64,000 nucleotides of DNA, from NCBI RefSeq assembly GCF_900112845.1, contig NZ_FONG01000008.1:124001-188000 (forward strand). The letters are read 5' to 3'. The position numbers were made by a program, and so were the translations under genes. Positions 53,901 through 62,300 of the stretch are shown here, piece after piece (the first letter of the stretch is position 1; each line of letters opens with the position of its first letter). The notes below the pieces were generated by a model. The model saw only the letters and a list, made by a program, of their open reading frames with translations, searched no databases and was not told the origin of the DNA. This stretch comes from Actinacidiphila alni (GTDB lineage Bacteria; Actinomycetota; Actinomycetes; Streptomycetales; Streptomycetaceae).

Positions 53901-56900
53901 TTCGTCGCCAGGCGCTGCGTGGCCGCGTCGTAGGTCTGTGCGGTGCGCAGCTGTTTACCGTAGACGCCGTAGGTGGACTGCATGACCTGCCCGAACGGCG
54001 TGTACCAAGCAGCGTCCAGATACGGGTTGTTGTCCGATCCCGTCTGGGTGAGGAGGCCCTGCAGGTCGTACCCGTAGCCGACTCTCTCGCTCGGCAGACC
54101 ACCGTCCGCTCCGTAGGAAGTTGCTTCCAGCAAACCGACGTTCGGCGTGTATTCGGCTGCGGAGGTGTACGACCCCGCGAGCTTCCCCTCCGCCGCGGGA
54201 ATGATCGTGGTCGTACTCGTCGGCTGATACGCCGTGTTGAAACCGTTGATCCGCGCGATGTACTTGCTGCCGCTCGCGCCGCCCACGTACCGCGTGGACG
54301 AAACCGGCAGGCCCTTCACATCGGTGCCGTCGCCGAGAGTGTCGAACGCCCAGGAGGACAACTCGTTGTCCGGGTCGTGGACAGCCTTGGTGGGCTCCGC
54401 GTATTCGGCCGTCTTCCTGCCGAGCGTGTCGTAGGTGTACGAGAGCGCCTGACCACGGGGATCGGTGGTCTGGACGAGGTGTCCGTACGTGTCGTAGACG
54501 TACGAGCTGGTCCCGGCGTCGGGGTCCTTCTGCGAGACCAACTGGCCCTGCAGGTTGTACTCATAGGTCCAGGCATTGCCGACGGCGTCGGTGATCTTCG
54601 ACGTCTGCCCCGCCGGCGTGTACGTGTAGCTGGTCGTGGCGTTGGCGGCGGTGGCCTTGCCGTTGGTGTTGGCGGTCCACAGGGTCGTGGCACCCGAGGA
54701 GTTGAAGAGTTTCACTCCGGCGTCGTCCCCGACGACCAGGTAGGCACCTGTACTGCCGGCGACAGCGGCATTGGACGTCCACAGGACCGTGCCGGTCGTG
54801 CCGGTGATGACCAGATTGCCGTCGGTGTGGACGGTGGCAGCCGCACCGGCGTTGCCGGACGTGCCGGAGGACCAGAGCGTGGCTCCGGTGGCGATCGCGG
54901 CCACCACCAGATTCCCATCGGACTGCATCGTCAGGCGCACGCTGTTGGACGCCACGCTGCTGCCGGACTGGATGACGGTGCCGGCGGTCAGCTTACGGTC
55001 GCGCGTCGTGTCCTTGACCTGCGTCGCGGTGGTCTGACCGCGGGCATTCGTGAACGTCGCGGTGGTCTGGCCGCCCGTAGGCGGTGTCGTGTCGGTCTCC
55101 TCGGCGCCGGGATACGACGTAGTGGATTTCCACAGCTGTGCGCCCTTGGCCCACAGTTGGCTTTCGGTCGGTCGTCCCAGCCCGTCGTAGACGGTCTTGG
55201 ACTCCGACGGCACCGTCGTCTCCAGCTCCGCCCACATCGTGCCGCTCGGAGCGTGGTCCGGGTCGTAGTAGCTGTTGATCGTGGAGACGGGCCAGCCGTG
55301 GGAGTCATAGGAGTTGGACGTGATCAGTCGACCGGCCGAGTTGTCCGCCGTTGTCGACTGCTGCTGCCGCAGTTGCAGCATGCCGTCGTAGATCGAGACG
55401 GAAGTGCTGTACGAGCCGTCCTCGCGGAGGGTCTGCGTGGTGACCGTCGACGGGTTCGGCTGCGTGCCCGCTCCGTTGACGGAGTAGCTGAACTTCTTGT
55501 CAGGGCTGTTCGGGTTGTCTGCCTTGTCGCGGCCGGGAAGCCAGGTCGCGATGCGTCGGCCGAGAGCGTCGAACGTGGAGTCCGTAAGGCGGCCGTTGGC
55601 GTCCTCGGACTCCGTGACTGCGCCGCGCAGTGGGTCGACCGTCGTGGTCGACTTCCATCCGAACGGGTTGACCGTACTCACCGATGTCGGAAGGACTCCG
55701 GTGGCCGGCGAGTACGACGTGGTCGTGGACGCACCCGCGCCGTCCAGGGACTTGGTGATCCGGCCGTATCGGTCGTAGGTGAGTGCGCCGGTGAGGACAT
55801 ACGCAGGATCACCCGAGCCGTCGTACGACGTGATCGTCTGAACGGCCGTCATGTTGCCGAGTGAATGCACCTTCGGCGTGCTGCCGTCCGACGGCCAGCT
55901 CTGACCGAGCTTCCCGAACGTGCCGGGGTCGGTGATGCTGCCGTCGCCGTCGTAGAAGATGCGCTTGTGCATCAGGGTCGTGGTGGCGCCCTCCACCGTT
56001 CCGCATGGTCCGGATACCGCAACCGTCTCGCTCGGGTAGCTGAGCATCATGGGGTTGTCGGACGGAGCCGGGGCGTAATGGACGGTGGTGCAGTTCTCCT
56101 GACTCGGCTGCGATTCGTCGCCCTTGTCGTCCGTGGTCGTCACGCGGCCGTACTGGTCGTAGCTCGTCACCACCGTGGTGGTTCGCCAGCCCTTGGTTCC
56201 CGACAACTGGGCGAGGGAGTGTTTGGTGCTGGTCTTGAGACGTCGAGCGGCCAGGTCGGGCAAGGTCGACAGCTCCGACGGAGCCGGGTCCTCCGACGTC
56301 CAGGCGGTCCGCGGGCGAGAAGCTGTGCTCACAGTTTCGGGAGCGTCGGTGATGGACTTGGTGACCGGATCGGTGTCCGAGGCGGACTTGAAGGCATCGG
56401 TCTCCACCGGGGTACCGGCGAGCCAGCTGCTGTCGGTGACTCCGTTGACGGTGACGTGCCGAGTGGTCTTGTCCGCCTTGTAGTCCCCGTCCATGCCTTG
56501 CAGGTAGGTGGACACGGTCTTGGTGATGGGGTTCGGTGAGGTTCCCGAGGTTGTGGTGACCGTCCGGAAGCCACGGAAGTCGTTCCACGTGCGGTACTGG
56601 TCGTCCGTCAGGTCGGAGTCGTCACGGTGCCAGGCGGCCTGAGCGTACTCGTACTGCGTGGTCTTCGCCGGTGAACCCGCCTTGGTCGCGTCATTGTCGT
56701 CGATGCGGGTGACCAGGGACTTGGTGAACCAGTCGGAGACCGGGTCCTTCACGCCCGTCGGATGCCAGTACACGGGGAAGCACGCCATCGTGTTGCTGTC
56801 CGCCGACGCGGGCATCGTGTGCTTGACGCGCGAGCACTGCGGGTCCGCGTACGTCACTGCGATGGATTCGCCGGTTTCCGTGCGGATGCTGCTGATCCGC

Positions 56901-59098
56901 GGACGGAACAAGGCGGGAGCGGCGGGAGTAAGGCCGTCCACACGGTTGTCGGTCTCGATTCCCTGGAACGTGACCGGATCCAGTGTCAGCGACCCGGAAC
57001 CGCCGGCCGACGTGTCGAGCCCCCTGTGCTGCACGGATGCCAGCCACATGACAGCCTGCAACTGACCGATCTCGTCAGGGTGCTCGGTCTTTCCTGTGAC
57101 GGGGTCGATGACGCCGCCCCCATCGGGGAACTGCTGGGTCAGGTCGTACGCGTCGACATCCTTGTAGCCGCTGCCGACCTTCACCCGGGTAGTGATGGTC
57201 TTGAGTCGGTTGGTGGACCAGAAAGTCGGCGAGCCGGTGTGGCAGACGTCCGAGCCGTCGCCGGATGTGTCGTCACCGGATTCGCAGTGGATGTCGTAAG
57301 GGACGTCCGGCCAGTTGGTGGCGGTCGAATCGGAGAGATTCGACGCCTGGCAGACGGTGTCCGAGGTGATGCAGCGCTGCGCCGTGCTGAACACGATGCG
57401 TGCCGCGGGGTCGCGCTCGGCCCGTGCGTCGTCGAGCTGATAGCCGTACGAGATCGTGGTCAGGTGCCCGGCCCGGATGTACGGGGTCATGGTGCCCCCG
57501 CCGCCGGACGCGGCGACCTGGCCGTAGCCCATGTTGTAGTAGTTCGTCTCGGTCGCGTAGTCGTAGCGCTGCACATTGCCGTGCGGGTCGACGACGAAGT
57601 CGAGGTTGAAGCGGTATCCGACCGGCTTGTCGCACTGCGACTTGTTGCCCTTGGCTGCGTCGTAGCACGGGTCGGCGGACTTGGGGTGGTAGACCGGCAC
57701 ACCCCAGGCGCTGTTGGTGGAGGCGTCGCTGGTGGTCCCCGGAGCGTGGTCGAGGCCGAAGTACGAAGCCGTGCCGTCGGTCGTGGTGACCCTGTAGTAC
57801 TCGCCTTGCCAGAGACCGTTGTCCGCGCCGGTCAGCCGCTCGATCTTCGTGCCGTCGTCGGCCTGGAGGTGATAGCTGCCGTCGCTGTCACGCACCAGCT
57901 CGCCGTTGAGCGAGCCGAGGGAGAGAGTGGCGTTGTAGCCGCCCCAGCACTCGTCGCCGGAGTCCTTGATGCCTTGGTCGTCGCAGGCCTTGTAGGAGCG
58001 TTCGATGAATCCGGGCTCGTAGGACCAGCCGTCTCCGATCCAGGACGACTGCGAGTTGCGCGCCGACGTCTCGCCGTCGACGGTCTGGCTGTTGTACGAC
58101 AGTGCCACCGAGGGTGCGCTTCCACCGAGGGAGGCGGGCGTCGCGATCGGGTAGTTGTACGTGAAGGCGCCGGACGCGCTCTGCGACCATGCGCCGGAGG
58201 CCGACAGCGAGGTCGCGGTGTAGTCGCCCTGCGACCCTCCCGTTCCGGACACCGCGGCGACGGCCACGCCCATCGGTGCGGCGGCGGATTCGGTGGTCGT
58301 CCGCGCACCGGGATGCGCCGCCTTGTCCGCGGGGATGTCGACGGATGCGGAGAGCGTCTGCGCGGCGGTGTCGTTGCTGCTGACGAGCGGCGTGCGCGCC
58401 TGGCAGGCCGCTGCCTCCGGCGTGGTCAGCGCGCACGCGGGCATGGCCACGAGGTGCAGACGGGTGGCCCAACCGCCGCCGTACGCCTTGGCGATGGAGC
58501 CGTATTCGACGGTCACCTTCACTCGGCCGGCGGAGGTGCCACCGTCGGTACGCGAGAGGCCGACCAACAGGCCGTCGACGTCGGCGGCCTGGGCCTGCGT
58601 CCGCCCGGCGAGCCTGACCTGTACGGAGCCCGGCACGTCGGGGGTGGCCGTGCGGCTCTTGCTCTTCGTTGCCGGAGTCGGTGCGGCGGAAACAAGTACC
58701 GGCGAGGATCCGGCGCGTACGGCGGCCGATCGCGAGTCCACATCAGTGGAGGACTTCGTGGTGGACGAGGTCGATGGCCGGGTCAGCGAGACGCTGTTGG
58801 TGGCAGCGGCCGGCCAGGAGGGTTTGGCGGCCTTGTACGCGCCCAGCGCCCGGGCACCGTAGGGCGTCCTGGCCTTCTGCACCGCATCCGCACCGGTCAC
58901 CGGATGGCCCTTGACGACCGGCTGGTCCTGCAGCGGACCGTCCGCCCATACCTTGCCGTCGTAGTGGTAACCGACCGAATCGGCTTGCGCGAGCGGCACG
59001 ATCAGCGCCATCGCCGCCAATGTGGCCGTTGCCACAGTGACACCGCGCAATCTCGTCCGCGTTCGGACACCAGTGAACAAGCGCAGCTTCGTACGCAC
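50993..59098 (-). CDS. Giant secreted Rhs/YD-repeat polymorphic toxin
   Basis: GTG 59098 lies behind GGGGGG and opens a 2,701-residue protein. A signal peptide (VTVATATLAAMALIVPLAQA) ends near residue 38. Sugar-repeat (RHS/YD) sequence fills most of residues 400-2220, with a bulb-type lectin domain near 1370-1485 (LTMQSDGNLVVAA) and a ricin-B domain near 1925-2045. The Rhs core ends with LLGARNYDPVLGRFLTVDP. A HINT domain runs from CSFSPDTPVLL (about 2433) to VLVHN (about 2578). The last 122 residues, NVYFHYTSEVGHSGIL to FHGRNPF, resemble HYD1-type ADP-ribosyltransferase toxins. The HINT should release the toxin. Immunity is coupled at 50993. Confidence 0.9.
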   Translation of the reverse strand: MRTKLRLFTGVRTRTRLRGVTVATATLAAMALIVPLAQADSVGYHYDGKVWADGPLQDQPVVKGHPVTGADAVQKARTPYGARALGAYKAAKPSWPAAATNSVSLTRPSTSSTTKSSTDVDSRSAAVRAGSSPVLVSAAPTPATKSKSRTATPDVPGSVQVRLAGRTQAQAADVDGLLVGLSRTDGGTSAGRVKVTVEYGSIAKAYGGGWATRLHLVAMPACALTTPEAAACQARTPLVSSNDTAAQTLSASVDIPADKAAHPGARTTTESAAAPMGVAVAAVSGTGGSQGDYTATSLSASGAWSQSASGAFTYNYPIATPASLGGSAPSVALSYNSQTVDGETSARNSQSSWIGDGWSYEPGFIERSYKACDDQGIKDSGDECWGGYNATLSLGSLNGELVRDSDGSYHLQADDGTKIERLTGADNGLWQGEYYRVTTTDGTASYFGLDHAPGTTSDASTNSAWGVPVYHPKSADPCYDAAKGNKSQCDKPVGYRFNLDFVVDPHGNVQRYDYATETNYYNMGYGQVAASGGGGTMTPYIRAGHLTTISYGYQLDDARAERDPAARIVFSTAQRCITSDTVCQASNLSDSTATNWPDVPYDIHCESGDDTSGDGSDVCHTGSPTFWSTNRLKTITTRVKVGSGYKDVDAYDLTQQFPDGGGVIDPVTGKTEHPDEIGQLQAVMWLASVQHRGLDTSAGGSGSLTLDPVTFQGIETDNRVDGLTPAAPALFRPRISSIRTETGESIAVTYADPQCSRVKHTMPASADSNTMACFPVYWHPTGVKDPVSDWFTKSLVTRIDDNDATKAGSPAKTTQYEYAQAAWHRDDSDLTDDQYRTWNDFRGFRTVTTTSGTSPNPITKTVSTYLQGMDGDYKADKTTRHVTVNGVTDSSWLAGTPVETDAFKSASDTDPVTKSITDAPETVSTASRPRTAWTSEDPAPSELSTLPDLAARRLKTSTKHSLAQLSGTKGWRTTTVVTSYDQYGRVTTTDDKGDESQPSQENCTTVHYAPAPSDNPMMLSYPSETVAVSGPCGTVEGATTTLMHKRIFYDGDGSITDPGTFGKLGQSWPSDGSTPKVHSLGNMTAVQTITSYDGSGDPAYVLTGALTYDRYGRITKSLDGAGASTTTSYSPATGVLPTSVSTVNPFGWKSTTTVDPLRGAVTESEDANGRLTDSTFDALGRRIATWLPGRDKADNPNSPDKKFSYSVNGAGTQPNPSTVTTQTLREDGSYSTSVSIYDGMLQLRQQQSTTADNSAGRLITSNSYDSHGWPVSTINSYYDPDHAPSGTMWAELETTVPSESKTVYDGLGRPTESQLWAKGAQLWKSTTSYPGAEETDTTPPTGGQTTATFTNARGQTTATQVKDTTRDRKLTAGTVIQSGSSVASNSVRLTMQSDGNLVVAAIATGATLWSSGTSGNAGAAATVHTDGNLVITGTTGTVLWTSNAAVAGSTGAYLVVGDDAGVKLFNSSGATTLWTANTNGKATAANATTSYTYTPAGQTSKITDAVGNAWTYEYNLQGQLVSQKDPDAGTSSYVYDTYGHLVQTTDPRGQALSYTYDTLGRKTAEYAEPTKAVHDPDNELSSWAFDTLGDGTDVKGLPVSSTRYVGGASGSKYIARINGFNTAYQPTSTTTIIPAAEGKLAGSYTSAAEYTPNVGLLEATSYGADGGLPSERVGYGYDLQGLLTQTGSDNNPYLDAAWYTPFGQVMQSTYGVYGKQLRTAQTYDAATQRLATNTVSLQPSTFGPIDSTTYGYDQSGSLNAVSDVQSTGTTVTGTDTQCFTYDGMGRLAEAWSDTKGITTPAVAGTGQLASCKTAAPSPTTIGGPAPYWQSYTYDLLGDRTQQVSHDTAGNALKNTTQSIAYPSTAAPASLPNQATAVTTSNPTTGTATSTLSYTDTSHNSAGVNAGSVTSRKTSTTGPIISSVKTTAGDPLCLTDASALTGDGTSQNLSHCGGVGQNYTIGTDGTVRVVGKCMDTANPPAADTVVVIRTCSSSAPSQQWKLTASGNLVNVASGLCLTDPSGSQTPGTKQTLHACGSAGQTYTTAATGTGLPAGQGQTFTYDAEGRTASVTTGDGVNPKATNYLYDADGGLLLQHGPSGTILYLFGGAEQLTLNSAGTTVSGLRYYSHPDGTAITRSSGGAVTYQPTNPQNTAQLQVDATSLAITRRSYDPYGKPRGTVPTSWADNHGYLGQPADPTTGLDLLGARNYDPVLGRFLTVDPVFEAGDPNQMGGYAYAGDDPVNGSDPSGLMFRAGDSNITPKDQAQTEEYKCEQGGGTPSGCGNYTPYSVHHGWRHALDVGTSLAELVGIGVVVDAGVDAVGACSATLVIAPECIAAGKTAAGALSGLLGGCADTGCIDGEPTAHGSDDPPAASGRPQHDLATGRTPEEAAPPPPGNPEAGTPAEAARPSSPKSATAKKPVADDATSAEQSPTTSGGKCSFSPDTPVLLDHGKTKPIVDIAVGDKVESADPKTGKHVGSHAVTATWVNYDTDLVDVTVQGSDGKPATLHTTSKHPFWDDTTHKWTPAGKLTPGHALNTDKNLHATVLTVHVTPGAADRYNLTVAQVHTYYVLAGTTPVLVHNCNNAATHDVGNVVDNLDDNVYFHYTSEVGHSGILADDGSLRIGANSAGKVHVTQEIGSPAEIEQNIFIGNPMYAGKAEYMFAFRMPEGVELGPGSQPNELITRGSLKIPAGNVLFHGRNPF
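51393..51407. repeat. Copy 2 of the Rhs tip junction repeat
   Basis: ACATAGTACGTGTGC inside rhs encodes VHTYYV just before VLVHN and the toxin tip. It is identical to 48201-48215 beside the orphan tip, in the same reading frame. Confidence 0.85.
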
Positions 59099-59384
59099 GT
59101 CGACAGACCCCCCAGCCCACCCCAACGGCCCGGAAGCGGGCCGACACACACAGCAACATGACGCGGACCGAACGCTATTGCCACACCTGTGCGAATGGCA
59201 ATAGCCTTCCCCGGCATTCCCCCACGTCACAGCCGCGGCCCGCATTGGACGCGTGTCCGGTTCGGGTGGCAATCGGCGGGAGCGCGGGGGAAGAACATCC
59301 GATCCGGACAGCCTCGCGCGGACACACGGTGACTTACATCACAAAGGTCGCCCAGGCTGATCATCATCGCGGAAAGAGGTAGTT
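59099..59384. promoter_or_regulatory. Divergent promoter region, rhs/FG-GAP gene
   Basis: The 286 bp carry no gene. Both flanking genes start at its edges: rhs has GGGGGG, the other AAAGAGG at 59373-59379. A shared control region is likely, but I found no clear palindrome or promoter boxes. Confidence 0.45.
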
Positions 59385-62300
59385 GTGGGGGGATCCACAC
59401 GCATGCGCCGACGACGGCGTCGCATCGTCAGCGGTTCGGCAGCAATCACACTGGTCAGCGCGCTCGTCCTGACCTTGGCCGGCCCGGCCCGGGCTGACGA
59501 CGTACTGCCGTACGACCCGCCGGACGGCGGCGTGCCCGCGCCGCTGACTCCGGGCGGCCCCGAACAGGCCGCGCAGCAGAAGGCGGCGCAAACCGGACAA
59601 CCGGTGGTCGTGGACGAATTGACCACCGAGACGGACCAGACCATCGCGGAACCGGACGGCAGCTTCTCGGTGCGGTCGTACATCAAGCCGGTTCGGGTGC
59701 ACAAGAACGACGGCTGGACACCTCTCGACGCGACGCTCACGCAGAACGTTGACGGCACTTTCTCAACAGCCGCCACTCCCAATGGGGTCACCCTCTCCGG
59801 CGGCGGCAGCGGACCTCTCGCGACGCTGACCGACCATGACGGCCACCTGTTGTCGTACCGCTTCCCCGTTGACCTTCCCGTTCCCGACGTCACCGCGGAT
59901 ACGGCCCTCTACCGGGATGTACTGCCGGGCGTCGATCTCCAGGCATCGGTCACCGATCAGGGCGGATTCCGCGAAGTCCTGATCGTCAACGACGCCACCG
60001 CGGCTGCCAATCCGATCCTCCGCACGCTGAAACTGAGCACCGTCGCCCAGGGACTCACACTGTCCGCGGACGACGCGGGAAATCTGGATGCCACGACGGC
60101 CGACGGCAGCCTCGCCTACGCCAGTCCCACCCCACTGATGTGGGACTCCAGTACGCAGAACTCGTCCGCGTCCACCGGAACCCCGGCCCGTGCGGGAACC
60201 AGGACCGCCACGGTCGAGGACACCGGAACCGATTCCGTGTCCTCCGCCGACGGGCCCGGGCCGGGGGCACAGGTCCAACCCGTCGACGTGGCCGCCGGAC
60301 CGGATGCGGTGACGCTCACACCGGATGCGGGGCTGCTGACCGGGCAGTCGACGACATACCCGGTCTTCATCGATCCCTATACGAATCCCACATCCAGCCA
60401 TACGAGCCACTACACCGAAGTCGCCGAGGGCTGTCCGAACGCACAGCTCTACGACGACCCCCAGGACAACGGTGAGGGCGTCGGCTATCAGCAGTACGCC
60501 TCCAACTGCTTCGGGCTCGAGCGCTCGTACTACACGCTCAACACGAGCAGCCTCGACAGCAAAATGGTGATCAGTTCCGCGACCCTCTACCTCACCGAGA
60601 CCTACGGTGCGGACCACGGCTGCTCCAACACCTGGCCGGTCACCCTCAAGGAAACCGACACCATCGGCGGAAGCACCGACTGGAATCACCAGCCCGGGGT
60701 CCATTCGACGATCGGAACGAAAGACGTCAAGAGCGCCGCGTCCGGATGCGGCAACCAGGACCTCAACTTCGACGTAACGAACCAGATGAAGGCCATCGCC
60801 AAGAACGACACGAACACGTGGACGTTCGGTCTGATCGGCGACGAGGACAAGACTTCCACGAATTACGGCTTCATGCGGTTCTCGACCAATCCGCAGGTCA
60901 TCACCAAGTTCGACGTGCCACCGAACGCACCCACCGATCTGTCGACCACGCCCGACACCATGAATCCGTCCGGTCCGGCATGCGTCACGCACAATCCCGG
61001 CTGGATCGGCAGAACGAGCAACAACGGCGCGAACAGCAACATCAACTTCGACGCCACGGTCAGCACGCAGATGCAGAACTTCAATGTGCGAGCCCGTTTC
61101 ATGGTCACCGACGCACAGACAGCAGATTCGTCCGGTGATCCGACGACCACGACTACGCCCTACACCGGTTACGTCTCGTCGGGCGGCACCGTCCACGCCA
61201 ACATCGGATTCCAGGTGAAGGACGGTCACCGGTATCTGTGGGCTGCCCAGGCAAACGACGGAACGCTCTCCGGGCCCTGGGTTTCCAACTGCCAGTTCAA
61301 CGTCGACCTCACACCGCCCACGCCGGCCAAGTTCACCGATTCCGTGGCCTTCCCGCCGCTGGGGAGCAGCACCGCCCCCACCAAGCACGCCGGCGACACC
61401 AACCTGACCATCCAGGTGACCAGCACTGATCCCACTCCGACGGGCTGCACGATCGGCACCTGCCTCAAGAGCGGTATCCGTCGGTTCGAGTACTCCATGG
61501 ACAAGCCGATTCCGCCGACGGGAGCCGCTTCCATCAGTGTCACCCCGGACAGCAGCGGCAAGGCGACGGCGAACATTCCGATCAGTGTGACGGCACAGCA
61601 GTGGGGCACTCACACGCTGTACGTCCAGGCCGTCGACGGTGCCGAGAACGCCCGTCCGGCAACCTACGCCTTCTACGCGCCATGGAATCCCAGCACTCCC
61701 GTGCTGCCGGGCGATGTGAACGGCGATGGTGTCCCGGACCTGATCACGCCGGCGGCGGACGGAAATCTGTACATGACCCGGGGTAATACCGACACCGCCG
61801 CGGCCCCCGAACTCATCTCCTCGGCTGCCCAGAGTCCCGATCATTCCAGCTGGAACAATTTCCAGATCACACATCGAGGGAGTACCAATCAGTCGGGCGT
61901 GGACGACCTGTTCGCGCTGCGCACTTCCACCACCGACCGTGTGATGTACGTCTACCACAATGACGCCGACATTCCCGGCGGCGGACAACCCGGCCACTTC
62001 ACCAGCCCGAACGGGCTGACCACCATTCCCACGCCGCCTCCGTGCAATCCGGCGTCCGACTGCACGGGCTACGACCAGTCGTGGAATTCGGTCGGTCAGA
62101 TCCTCGCTCCGGGTGGTGCCACCGGCCCCAGCAGCCCTCCGAGCCTCATCACCGTGACCGGGACCAGCGGCCTCTGGTTCTATCCGGGAAGTTCGTCAGG
62201 TGACTACCACTTGGGGAACGCCGTACGTCTCGGCACCGGCAACTGGTCGCACATGACCCTGGTCGCTCCCGGCACCGTCGGCGGCGCCCCCACTCTGTGG

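Noticed and set aside
53564..55864. 766-codon plus-strand frame inside rhs
   Set aside because: Shadow of the rhs coding strand; low complexity with no domain. The same applies to the plus-strand frame at 56762-59161.
59763..61997. 744-codon minus-strand frame across the FG-GAP gene
   Set aside because: Shadow; the plus strand has a signal peptide and calcium-binding repeats.
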